From an uncultured Clostridia bacterium (GTDB taxonomy: Bacteria; Bacillota; Clostridia; TANB77; CAG-508), in assembly GCA_944386365.1 (NCBI GenBank), contig CALXAT010000007.1, positions 1-64,000 on the forward strand: a stretch of DNA of 64,000 nucleotides, written 5' to 3'. The position numbers were made by a program, and so were the translations under genes. Positions 40,157 to 48,212 of this stretch are shown in pieces. Position 1 is the stretch's first letter, and every line of letters begins with the position of its first letter. The notes beneath the pieces are model-generated. The model made no database searches. It had not been told where the DNA came from and saw only the letters and a program-made list of their open reading frames with translations.

Positions 40157-40696
40157 CTAGTTTCCGCTTCCATTCGCTGTTACATATCCACCATGTTGTG
40201 CAGCTATTGTATATGTATCATTTCCAGCTACTGTATAAAAGAAGTTTTTTAATTGTTGTGATAAAGTTGTGTTTGTATTTTTTACACTTGTTGAAAACAT
40301 ATCCCCCTCTTTTAATGCTAGTACTTTTTTCGTTCCATCATTTGATGAAAGTGTATCCAATATTTGTGATGTGTACATTGAATAATAAACATTTTCTCCT
40401 ATTTTTGTAGAATTTGCTTGTGTAGTTTTCTTTCCTGGATTCTCATCCAATACTTTTACTTCCATTTCAATATCATAAGAATTTCCTGTTGCTGAAATTC
40501 TTTGTTCAAAAGCAGAATAATCATCTAATGTTAATCTTCCAGTTGTTCTAACATTATCTACAAATTCAGTTGTTGCTGTTTGCACTGTTAATTGTGATAT
40601 ATCATCTGTTCTATCAGACATTGACATTAATGGAAAAACAAACATTAAAATTGCTGCTAATACAATTGCAACTATTGTTATTAATGAATCTCCCAT
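40157..40696 (-). CDS. Minor pilin-like membrane protein
   Basis: The 179-residue protein begins with a hydrophobic helix (MGDSLITIVAIVLAAILMFVFPLMSM) and continues with a Thr/Ser/Asp-rich outside domain. AAGGAGG precedes the ATG at 40696, so I reject the earlier in-frame ATG at 40735. It lies in the Tad-like operon between the large exported protein and the MENA-type genes. It lacks the MENA start and is probably a minor subunit or assembly factor; this is inference. Confidence 0.75.
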   Translation of the reverse strand: MGDSLITIVAIVLAAILMFVFPLMSMSDRTDDISQLTVQTATTEFVDNVRTTGRLTLDDYSAFEQRISATGNSYDIEMEVKVLDENPGKKTTQANSTKIGENVYYSMYTSQILDTLSSNDGTKKVLALKEGDMFSTSVKNTNTTLSQQLKNFFYTVAGNDTYTIAAQHGGYVTANGSGN

Positions 40697-40738
40697 AATT
40701 TTCCTCCTTATAATACCATTATTATATTGTAACATATA

Positions 40739-41416
40739 TTATTGCATATAATATGATATAACCCTTTTTTTCGTTTTATTGGCATCTGGTGTTTCTACAT
40801 CTCCATATGTATCATCTAAATTTGTATCAGAAGGTGTTGTTGTATCTTCTAAATCTTCTTGATAATAAACACCAAATTTTTCTAAAAAAGTCTTTCCTTT
40901 TAATATTGTATCATATATTCCTGTTGAATTCAAGGCTATTTTTGAATTATTCTCTGCTAATTCCGCTGCAAAAACACTAAAAGACATTGTTGTTCCATTT
41001 TGTCTTTGGAAAGTTGCTTTATTACCATATAATAATGCCATTATAAAATTATCTTTTTGTCTATCATCACCTAAAACGTCTTTTTCCAAATCGATATAAT
41101 TTACTGAAACACCATTTACACCGTTTTCTGTCTTTGTATATAACTCAATTGGTGTACCATCAGAATAGTAAAACAATATTTTATAATTTTCCTTATAGGC
41201 TCTATACATTGTTGGTACAATAGTTTCTTTTCCTACAATTCTTTCTTTTGCTCCTGTATCTTCAGCATATTGTGTATCAAATTCTCTATCTGTATAATCT
41301 AATAAAATTTGTGCTGTTGTTCTTGCTTGAGAAAAAGATGATATACTAATTCCCAATGCTAACACAAAAGTCATAACAGCCGCAGCCATTTTTAAAGCAT
41401 CTACTGCATTTTCCAT
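40739..41416 (-). CDS. MENA-type pilin-like protein (225 aa)
   Basis: It begins MENAVDALKMAAAVMTFVLALGISISSFSQ: a short MENA start directly followed by a membrane helix, with no leader peptide. The outside part is about 195 residues, polar, and ends NKTKKRVISYYMQ. It is the most divergent of the four-to-five MENA proteins in this operon and the longest apart from the 247-residue one. The role is probably a special or minor subunit of the surface structure. Membrane topology should be helix in, C-terminus out. Confidence 0.75.
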   Translation of the reverse strand: MENAVDALKMAAAVMTFVLALGISISSFSQARTTAQILLDYTDREFDTQYAEDTGAKERIVGKETIVPTMYRAYKENYKILFYYSDGTPIELYTKTENGVNGVSVNYIDLEKDVLGDDRQKDNFIMALLYGNKATFQRQNGTTMSFSVFAAELAENNSKIALNSTGIYDTILKGKTFLEKFGVYYQEDLEDTTTPSDTNLDDTYGDVETPDANKTKKRVISYYMQ

Positions 41417-41440
41417 AATATATCATCCTTTCTTAAACTT

Positions 41441-41866
41441 TTATTGTTTTACAATAGATATGGTATCTACTAAACCTGTATTTCCACCTGATGATCCATA
41501 TGTAAATGAAATTTTATATGTTGCACCTGTACTAATTTTATCTGTTGGTGCTGATGTTGAGCTTTCAGTTATAATATTTTCTGTTTTTGATCCATCTTTT
41601 AAACTAACAACCACTTTTCTATCATTATCATCTTGTGATAAGTTGTTTGATAACACAGCTTGTAATAATGATCTTACTGTTGTTCCTCTTTGTGTTCCTT
41701 CATATTGTGTAAACTTTGTATTAAAATTTTGTCTTTCAACATCACTCATTGCATTGTTATTTACAACACCTGCTGCTTGGTTATAAATTAAAATTCCTAA
41801 TGAAATAATTAAGATTGCTAATAAGATTGCTCCTGCAATAATTAATGCTTTTGATGCATTCTCCAT
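41441..41866 (-). CDS. MENASKAL pilin-like protein, copy 1
   Basis: 141 residues: MENASKAL, then a long Ile/Leu-rich helix (residues about 9-30), then an outside domain. The domain has the shared motif FNTKFTQYEG...RGTTVRSLLQAVLSNN and ends VDTISIVKQ. It differs from the next gene only in a short segment (DGSKTENIITES versus LDGKSFMDEKS), so the two arose by recent tandem duplication. The DNA is also nearly identical. It is likely a major subunit of the pilus-like fibre. Confidence 0.85.
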   Translation of the reverse strand: MENASKALIIAGAILLAILIISLGILIYNQAAGVVNNNAMSDVERQNFNTKFTQYEGTQRGTTVRSLLQAVLSNNLSQDDNDRKVVVSLKDGSKTENIITESSTSAPTDKISTGATYKISFTYGSSGGNTGLVDTISIVKQ

Positions 41867-41892
41867 ACTCTTATCATCCTTTCTTTACTTTT

Positions 41893-42306
41893 TTATTTTT
41901 TTACAATTTTTATAGTATCTACTAAACCTGTATTTCCACCTGATGATCCATATGTAAATGAAACCTCATATGTAGCTCCTGTACTAATTTTATCTGTTGG
42001 TGCTGATGTTGACTTTTCGTCCATAAATGACTTTCCATCTAATGTAACAACAACTTTTCTATCATTATCATCTTGTGATAAGTTATTTGATAATACAGCT
42101 TGTAATAATGATCTTACTGTTGTTCCTCTTTGTGTTCCTTCATATTGTGTAAACTTTGTATTAAAGTTTTGTCTTTCAACATCACTCATCGCATTGTTAT
42201 TTACAACACCTGCTGCTTGGTTGTAAATTAAAATTCCTAATGAAATAATTAAGATTGCCAATAAGATTGCTCCTGCGATAATTAATGCTTTTGATGCATT
42301 CTCCAT
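41893..42306 (-). CDS. MENASKAL pilin-like protein, copy 2
   Basis: 137 residues, almost identical to the product of 41441-41866 over the membrane helix, the FNTKFTQYEG motif and the C-terminal FTYGSSGGNTGLVDT stretch. A strong GGAGG site lies before the ATG. With copy 1 it forms a tandem pair 26 bases apart, and recombination between them is possible. Two near-identical major subunits could give dose or antigenic variation; that is inference. Confidence 0.85.
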   Translation of the reverse strand: MENASKALIIAGAILLAILIISLGILIYNQAAGVVNNNAMSDVERQNFNTKFTQYEGTQRGTTVRSLLQAVLSNNLSQDDNDRKVVVTLDGKSFMDEKSTSAPTDKISTGATYEVSFTYGSSGGNTGLVDTIKIVKK

Positions 42307-42398
42307 CTTTAATTCCTCCTTTTTTATTTCAACTTTTGTATATATTTTTTACTAAACTTCACTTTAGTAACATTAATAACTTTCATAAGTTTATCATA

Positions 42399-42836
42399 CT
42401 AGTTTTGGCTAGGTATTTGTTCAAAATACATATAACTTACTCTTCCTGTTTTTGTATGATGTTCTATTTTCATACATTTAAATCTAATTTGATTATAATA
42501 TTGCATAAAAGTATCTGTTCCACTATTATAAATTTCTTCCATAGAATGTACACTATTATCATCTGTAAATTTTATATCAATTCTAATAGAATTTTTTCCA
42601 TTATCAACATATAATCCTTTATCATTTTTATCTATTTTATTCTTTGCATTATCATCAACTGCCTTATTAATCAATGTTGCTAAATCAGTTCCATATAATT
42701 CTTTTCCATTATAACTTTCATATTGTGCATTTTTCACTTGTGCTTCATTATATGTAGCCTTATAATTCAAATACATATATGCTACAGTCGCAACAATAAT
42801 TAATACAATTACTAAAAATATAATTACTTTTTTCAT
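42399..42836 (-). CDS. Pilin-like membrane protein without MENA start
   Basis: 145 residues with an N-terminal helix (MKKVIIFLVIVLIIVATVAYMYL) and an outside domain. The domain contains YNGKELYGTDLATLINKAVDDN, matching the post-helix motif of the MENASKAL proteins. Its end (IRFKCMKIEHHTKTGRVSYMYFEQ) resembles the end of the 247-residue protein at 43360-44103. So it belongs to the same structural family despite a conventional signal-anchor start. Confidence 0.8.
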   Translation of the reverse strand: MKKVIIFLVIVLIIVATVAYMYLNYKATYNEAQVKNAQYESYNGKELYGTDLATLINKAVDDNAKNKIDKNDKGLYVDNGKNSIRIDIKFTDDNSVHSMEEIYNSGTDTFMQYYNQIRFKCMKIEHHTKTGRVSYMYFEQIPSQN

Positions 42837-42851
42837 TTTTCACCTTTACTT

Positions 42852-43358
42852 TTAAGTTATTTTATTACAAGTAACTCTATATACTCTTTTGGTTACAGTA
42901 CTAATATCTACACTTACTGTATATTTAGGCAAGCCGTTTTCATCAGATATACTATTTACTTCATCAGAAATTAACTTATTGTATTTTTTTTCTATTTCAT
43001 CTTTTCGTTGTGCTGCGGTTTGCCCCTCTTTGTAACCTAATTCTATAGAATTTCCATTTAAAATGACCGCTATATAATTTGTATTCTCATTAGCAGCTTG
43101 ATGAGGCAATTCATATGATTGATTATTTTGTGTTGCTAAGCTTGCCATTGAAATAACATCATGTATTGTAACATTATCTTTTCCCACATATGTTGTAAAT
43201 TGACTATTAAATTGTGCTATTTGGTTTTCTTCTATATTAGCATGTATCTGACTAGAAGTTCCACCAAAGTTTGCAAATAAGTATACAGCTAATGAAATTA
43301 TCATAATTCCCAACAGAACTCCTGCAGCCATTAGCAAAGCTTTTGATGCATTTTCCAT
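42852..43358 (-). CDS. MENASKAL pilin-like protein (168 aa)
   Basis: MENASKALLMAAGVLLGIMIISLAVYLFANFGG, then an outside domain with the family motif (FNSQFTTYVGKDNVTIHDVISMASLATQNN) and a C-terminal strand region (YTVSVDISTVTKRVYRVTCNKIT). It has no leader peptide. It starts one base after the end of the 247-residue gene, so the two are translationally coupled. The role is an inferred subunit of the same surface fibre. Confidence 0.85.
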   Translation of the reverse strand: MENASKALLMAAGVLLGIMIISLAVYLFANFGGTSSQIHANIEENQIAQFNSQFTTYVGKDNVTIHDVISMASLATQNNQSYELPHQAANENTNYIAVILNGNSIELGYKEGQTAAQRKDEIEKKYNKLISDEVNSISDENGLPKYTVSVDISTVTKRVYRVTCNKIT

Positions 43359-43359
43359 A

Positions 43360-44103
43360 CTAAACTCCTATTCCTGTACATTCAAATTCCATTTTTATAA
43401 TTCTTCCTGTTTTTGTATCATATTGTGTTTTATTTGTTATACATTTAAACTCTGTTCTTTTAAATTGTACATATTCATAATATACCAAAGCATCTTGATA
43501 GATTTTGCTTACACCTCCATATGATTCTGCTGTTTTTGGTAACCACTGTTCCTCATCAAATGCCTCATTCTGTTTCTTTGTTGTATTCAATGTTTTATCT
43601 TTTAATATTGTTTCAATATTAGCAATTTCGCTTGAGAGTTGATTTGCATATTTCTGTTGATATTTATCTTCAATATCTCGTATTTTTCCTCCAGATATAC
43701 TATTTGTCACAGACGTAGGTTGTCCAACAATCTTATCAATCGTATCTTCTGTATATGTATTAGAAGTTACTAATCGATTGGTTCCATCATATGTTAAATT
43801 TTTTCTAATATCACTAGAAATAGTTATTGTAACTTGCATTTCTGTATATCCTTCAACTGTTTTTCTAGAATTGTAATCAACTACTTTATTCATAAGTGAT
43901 ATCATGTCACTACCTCTTACATCATCTCTGACATATGTAACATACTGATTATTAAATTCTGTTGTTTGTGCATCTGCTGTTGATTGATATGACTTTTCTT
44001 GATAATCTGTCAAATTGCTCATCATTAACATAAATGCACCAATAATTACTATAGCAATTAATACGCTTGCAGCCATAATCAAAGCTTTTGATGCATTTTC
44101 CAT
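43360..44103 (-). CDS. MENASKAL pilin-like protein (247 aa)
   Basis: MENASKALIMAASVLIAIVIIGAFMLMMSNL opens the protein. The outside part has FNNQYVTYVRDDVRGSDMISLMNKVVDYN and a C-terminal RTEFKC...YDTKTGRIIKMEFEC, shared with the 145-residue relative. It is the first pilin-like gene after the TadB-TadC fusion, preceded by AAAGGAGG. The insertion between the two motifs (about residues 105-200) is helical and Gln/Lys-rich. Subunit role inferred. Confidence 0.85.
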   Translation of the reverse strand: MENASKALIMAASVLIAIVIIGAFMLMMSNLTDYQEKSYQSTADAQTTEFNNQYVTYVRDDVRGSDMISLMNKVVDYNSRKTVEGYTEMQVTITISSDIRKNLTYDGTNRLVTSNTYTEDTIDKIVGQPTSVTNSISGGKIRDIEDKYQQKYANQLSSEIANIETILKDKTLNTTKKQNEAFDEEQWLPKTAESYGGVSKIYQDALVYYEYVQFKRTEFKCITNKTQYDTKTGRIIKMEFECTGIGV

Positions 44104-44123
44104 TCTTTTTTCCTCCTTTGCAT

Positions 44124-44957
44124 TTATGTTGTTGTTTGTGCTGTCATGGTACTAAATGAACTTGACATACTTGTTAATCCTATAAATACTAATGGTATAA
44201 TTAAATATCCTACAAACATACAAACCATTGGTGCAAAACCGATTGCTTTTCCTATCATACCTTTTCTTTTAATTAATCTATCATTTGATTCTTTTCTCTT
44301 TTCTTGATAATAATCTCTTTCTGATTCCAATTCATCAAATGCATCTTTAATTGGTATTTTTTCTACCGCTGCTTGCATACTTTCTACAATTCTAACTAGT
44401 GGCATATAGCTAATTTCTTCTTTCATTTCCTCTAATGCTTCCCAAGCACCAGCTTCATAGTTATTAAGACATCTTCCGATTGGTTCCTTAAAAATATTTG
44501 CATATCTTTCTAGCCACTCTAAAATCATTTCTACATTAACTCTTTCAATTCTCATAAGCATTAATATAATTGTTTGGAATTGCATTACTTCGTCTTCCAT
44601 TTCTATTTGTCTCATTTTTGCTTGGAACATAAGCATCCATATTGGTGCCATATATCCAATGATTGCAAATACAAATGATAGTAATACTTCAAACCATTGC
44701 ATATATTCACTATTGACAATTTGTATCTTATCATAAATTCTTTCTGCTGCCGCTGTAATTTCATCATCTTCCATATCTTCATAATAATCTGCTCTTCCTA
44801 CAGCAATTTCTACTTGTTCTACAGTTACATCCAAATCGCCCCTGAACATATCTATAATTTCATTATCATGTTCTGTCAATTCCATTGCATTTTCTTTATC
44901 TTTTTCTGTCATTTCTCCGCAGTATATCATATGTTGTTGTCGGCTCTGTATACACAT
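44124..44957 (-). CDS. TadB-TadC fusion, C-terminal part
   Basis: This 277-residue frame holds the second half of a TadC-like unit: a long cytoplasmic helical region (residues about 20-85), membrane helices (about 88-110) and a T2SF-like core ending in two helices (about 235-265). Its first 13 residues lie upstream of the CGG break and are out of frame with the 5' part. From Gly14 (codon GGA at 44918-44916) it continues the N-terminal part by a +1 shift. An ATG three codons later has GGAG only two bases before it, so separate translation would be weak. Confidence 0.8.
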   Translation of the reverse strand: MCIQSRQQHMIYCGEMTEKDKENAMELTEHDNEIIDMFRGDLDVTVEQVEIAVGRADYYEDMEDDEITAAAERIYDKIQIVNSEYMQWFEVLLSFVFAIIGYMAPIWMLMFQAKMRQIEMEDEVMQFQTIILMLMRIERVNVEMILEWLERYANIFKEPIGRCLNNYEAGAWEALEEMKEEISYMPLVRIVESMQAAVEKIPIKDAFDELESERDYYQEKRKESNDRLIKRKGMIGKAIGFAPMVCMFVGYLIIPLVFIGLTSMSSSFSTMTAQTTT

Positions 44958-46206
44958 AATCTATCGCTAATTGGTGTAAATACATAAATATAATTAATGA
45001 TGCTATACATGTTACAATTGCAAGCGATAATCTATTAATATATAGCCATTCTATTTTTAAATATGATGCTGCATCTTTTAATAATTGTTGTACTTTTCTG
45101 TATTCTTTTGTTCCATCCTTTGGAATAAACATATCTACAATTTTCTTAACAAATTTTTTCTTATACAATTTTGCTTGCCATGGATTCTCTGTATTTTTCG
45201 TATTCATTCCTGTTGAACCATTATCTTTTAATCTTCTTACTAGAATATAAGATATAATTGTTAATACTAATATTAATATTTGAACAATCATTCCTGGCTT
45301 TCCATTATACCAACTCTCTGTAAATGAAAAGTTGCTTATTGACCAGCTTTTTAATGGTTCTAGTAATAATATTGGTGCTATAGAAATAAGTGACAAACTT
45401 TGAAATACATAGTTTAACTTATCCCTTTTCAAAATCTCTAGTTGCATTTCTTTTGTTATATTATTTATATTTTTTAAGTATAATGATGCTCCATTTACTT
45501 TTCTATCTCCAAATTCTTTTGTCAAATAAGATATACCCGCAAATTCTTTTAAGAATACATTTGGTGCTATATCATAATACTTCTCTAATTCCATTTCAGG
45601 ATCATCAGAAATTAGTATTTCATAGATTTTTTCACCTTGTCTTGATATATCCATCTCGTCATCTTGTGACACTTGATATATAGCTTCTTCTACCATATTG
45701 AATTCATGATAAGCATGTCGTATTTCTGAGAAAAAATCTAATTGTTCTTTTAATAAATTAGTATCTTTTTTATCAATAGAACCATCTATTAAAGTATCTA
45801 CCATAAATAATTCAAATATTAATAGAATAAACATCAATAAATAATTACTACTTGTAATTATAATTGTAAGTATTGCTGTTGGGATTACTATTGCAAGTGC
45901 CCTTGTTAATATTTTCGCTGAATCTTTTCTTGTATTATACTCATCATCTATATTAATAATCTCTAATCTTCGCCTTAATTTTAATATGTATCGTTTTAAA
46001 AATGGTATTCGTGCATAGGTAATATATAATCTTTGATATAAGACTTCCATTGAAAAACTTTTTTCTTTGGTTCCTTGTTGCAATTTTCTTATTTGCTTAT
46101 ACTCAGATTTCTGCATTTTTTTAGATAATATATAATACACTAATATAATTACCACTAATACAGCTACCGATCCACCCATTATGTAAAAAATAACCTGGTT
46201 AGACAC
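44896..46206 (-). CDS. TadB-TadC fusion, N-terminal part
   Basis: The inner-membrane platform of Tad/type II-like systems. It has an N-terminal helix (about residues 6-27), two helices (about 107-140), a T2SF-type cytoplasmic domain (LDFFSEIRHAYHEFNMVEEAIYQV...) and two more helices. Then a second unit begins near residue 365, matching the start of TadC. It ends abruptly ...TTTYDILRRNDRKR at a stop seven codons after CGG (44917-44919). Read with a +1 shift it becomes DIL-GEMTEKDKENAMELTEHD and runs into 44124. TadB and TadC, usually two genes, are thus fused. Confidence 0.85.
   Translation of the reverse strand: MSNQVIFYIMGGSVAVLVVIILVYYILSKKMQKSEYKQIRKLQQGTKEKSFSMEVLYQRLYITYARIPFLKRYILKLRRRLEIINIDDEYNTRKDSAKILTRALAIVIPTAILTIIITSSNYLLMFILLIFELFMVDTLIDGSIDKKDTNLLKEQLDFFSEIRHAYHEFNMVEEAIYQVSQDDEMDISRQGEKIYEILISDDPEMELEKYYDIAPNVFLKEFAGISYLTKEFGDRKVNGASLYLKNINNITKEMQLEILKRDKLNYVFQSLSLISIAPILLLEPLKSWSISNFSFTESWYNGKPGMIVQILILVLTIISYILVRRLKDNGSTGMNTKNTENPWQAKLYKKKFVKKIVDMFIPKDGTKEYRKVQQLLKDAASYLKIEWLYINRLSLAIVTCIASLIIFMYLHQLAIDYVYTEPTTTYDILRRNDRKR
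44917..44919 (-). other. CGG +1 frameshift site, TadB-TadC fusion
   Basis: The minus-strand frame reads ATA CTG CGG AGA. Skipping the first C gives CTG GGA GAA ATG and joins the two halves of the TadC-like unit. Confidence 0.75.
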
Positions 46207-46226
46207 TTAGAATAGCACCTCCTTTT

Positions 46227-47087
46227 CTATATTTCATTTTTTCTTGGTCTTCCTCTTCTACTTGTTTTAGTTGTTTCTTCTGCATTTGCACTTACTTGTA
46301 CAGCCTCTCTTTTTTTGCTTCCCCAATTTCTTTCAATAAATTTATCAAATCCATCTATATCTGATTCATCCATATTATTTCTCATTTCTTTGATATTTTT
46401 ATCTGTAATTGGGTTTGTCATAACATATTCTCCATCAATATTTTCCAATATATTTCTATAAACATATAATTTTTTATCTGTTGATTTTGTAAAATAATGT
46501 GTTGCATTATCGAAAAATTTATCAAATTTTCCCTCTAATGTCTTTTCATTTCTATGATCAAATGTATATTCATTTTTTTCTTCTACTGGTATACACTCTG
46601 TTACTCTTTCAATATATCTTCTTCCTTTAAAGTCTTTTACTAAGTGAATATCAAAGTTTAATACTTGTACAACTTGCTCTTCTGCTGTTTTTTCATCTTT
46701 GAACACACCTGCTCTTAACATTGAGTTTCTTAATGCTGTTACTAAATCAGGGAATGTTTTTGCATGGTGTGTAAATAATGTGAATTTTGATGCAACCTGT
46801 GCAGATTGAATCATCCAAGATGCTACGGGGTCAGTTGCAACCTCACCAATGATGTTAACAGAACCATCTGTCTTTTTCTGAACGTCCAAACAGTCTTGTC
46901 CTGAAATTGTTTCTGTTTCCCTCATAGATAAAATATTTCTTGTTGGATAAATTTTTCTCAAGTGTAACTCGAATGCTGTCTCTGTGATACGAAGGTTCAT
47001 CGTTTCATAGATATTTTCAATCATAGCCATAAGCATTGTTGTCTTTCCGGCAACCTTGCTCACCAGTAAGTGATATAATTCTAGCAC
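46227..47087 (-). CDS. tadA: TadA-type ATPase, C-terminal part
   Basis: This frame carries the rest of the secretion ATPase: GKTTMLMAMIENIYETMNLRITE (end of Walker A), SMRETETISGQD, the Walker B-like GEVATDPVASWM region and the FTLFTHHAKTFPDLVTALRNS segment. It ends with a basic tail RRGRPRKNEI. Its first 13 residues (MLELYHLLVSKVA) are out of frame with the N-terminal part. From Gly14 the sequence continues GEQGC by a +1 shift at CGG. Without the shift neither part has a P-loop. Confidence 0.88.
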   Translation of the reverse strand: MLELYHLLVSKVAGKTTMLMAMIENIYETMNLRITETAFELHLRKIYPTRNILSMRETETISGQDCLDVQKKTDGSVNIIGEVATDPVASWMIQSAQVASKFTLFTHHAKTFPDLVTALRNSMLRAGVFKDEKTAEEQVVQVLNFDIHLVKDFKGRRYIERVTECIPVEEKNEYTFDHRNEKTLEGKFDKFFDNATHYFTKSTDKKLYVYRNILENIDGEYVMTNPITDKNIKEMRNNMDESDIDGFDKFIERNWGSKKREAVQVSANAEETTKTSRRGRPRKNEI

Positions 47088-48195
47088 CTTTTACTAAATA
47101 TTTTAATAAATCAATTGCTTCTTCTTTTCCTGGTCCGTGAACGATTTGTTCTAGTGCTGCTCTCTTAACATCGAATTTTCTTACGAAAAATGCCCATGTT
47201 TCTGACATTGATGGTCTTACAACAACGACACGAGAACCATCTTTCATTTCATTGATTTTATAACCATTTGTATCTGATAATTGTCCTGGGTTATTATATT
47301 TATAAATATTTTGACATACTCTTTTTAATTCTGCTTCTGTACCAAATGATAAAAAGGCCAAACGTATAGATTTACCTCTAAACATGATCCAAATACTATC
47401 ACAAGCTCTTGGTACTTTATGCTCTGCTATTTGACTTAAATAATCTCCATCTGTTTGTGCAACCTGGCTTAAGAAACTTTCTGGTAATCCAGATACACCA
47501 CCAGAAACACCATCTATATTCATATCTCTGATTTCATCTATTGAGCTATATCCTTTATAAGATTGATAAATTCTTTGAACAACGACTGATAATTTATCTG
47601 AGAAAGATAATGTTATATTTTCTTTTTCATAAATATCATCTATTTCTTGTTCTGTAATAACATAAGATGGTTTTGCTTCACCTTCAACATATTTCAAAAC
47701 ATCTAAATTGTATTTTTTAATCATTTCAGATAAAGCTTCATACCCAAATTCTTTCTTAAATGTATAAATTAATATATCAAATTTATCTTGAGCTGTTAAT
47801 AGTGATGGTATATCAAATGGTATTGCTTTGGATATATTTGTTTCATCAACACCATATTCTTGCGCTAATAAATCATAAATTAATTCTTTGACATACTTTT
47901 TATCATTAACATCACCATACGTACATCCTTTTAAAGCCTTTTTTAACTCATATTTCTTGTTTTTTCTTCTTTTTAACTCTTCTTCTGAAAGACCTATATC
48001 ATACAAATTGACCTTTGTTATTTCATCTAATCTTTTTTTGATAAAATTTTTCATTACATCTAATGTATATGTTTTATCATCTACATTAATTGTGTTTTCT
48101 ACTTGTTCCGTTTTTTTCTTTTTTAGAACATAGTAGACTGCAAACACTGCAATGGCTAAAACAACTAAAATTAGTATTATATTTGTTATTGTCAT
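47017..48195 (-). CDS. tadA: TadA-type ATPase, N-terminal part with membrane anchor
   Basis: The VirB11/TadA-family ATPase should power assembly of the pilus-like fibre. The N-terminal part has an unusual membrane helix (residues about 3-23, followed by KKKK), a helical linker and the N-terminal ATPase domain with RVVVVRPSMSETWAFFVRKF near residue 330. It ends LTGEQGC-RKDNNAYGYD; the normal Walker A would be GEQGCGKTT. CGG at 47047-47049 marks the break, and skipping its first C gives GCGKTTM. The joined protein would be about 660 residues. The TadA family is normally soluble. Confidence 0.88.
   Translation of the reverse strand: MTITNIILILVVLAIAVFAVYYVLKKKKTEQVENTINVDDKTYTLDVMKNFIKKRLDEITKVNLYDIGLSEEELKRRKNKKYELKKALKGCTYGDVNDKKYVKELIYDLLAQEYGVDETNISKAIPFDIPSLLTAQDKFDILIYTFKKEFGYEALSEMIKKYNLDVLKYVEGEAKPSYVITEQEIDDIYEKENITLSFSDKLSVVVQRIYQSYKGYSSIDEIRDMNIDGVSGGVSGLPESFLSQVAQTDGDYLSQIAEHKVPRACDSIWIMFRGKSIRLAFLSFGTEAELKRVCQNIYKYNNPGQLSDTNGYKINEMKDGSRVVVVRPSMSETWAFFVRKFDVKRAALEQIVHGPGKEEAIDLLKYLVKGARIISLTGEQGCRKDNNAYGYD
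47047..47049 (-). other. tadA: CGG +1 frameshift site in the TadA Walker A
   Basis: The minus-strand frame reads GGT TGC CGG AAA GAC. Skipping the first C gives TGC GGA AAG ACA ACA, that is Cys-Gly-Lys-Thr-Thr, completing the P-loop GEQGCGKTT. Confidence 0.8.
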
Positions 48196-48212
48196 TATAA
48201 GGTCTCCTTTCT

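Noticed and set aside
44124-44910. TadC as a separate gene starting at the ATG after CGG
   Set aside because: GGAG lies only two bases before that ATG, too close for good initiation, and the TadC-like domain would lose its first helices. The fusion by +1 shift explains the sequence better, though coupled reinitiation cannot be fully excluded.
47017-47087. Simple pseudogene explanation for the TadA break
   Set aside because: The rest of the operon is intact, and four breaks share the same CGG signature in different genes, including dpaA. Random decay would not give this. It remains an alternative to be tested with reads.
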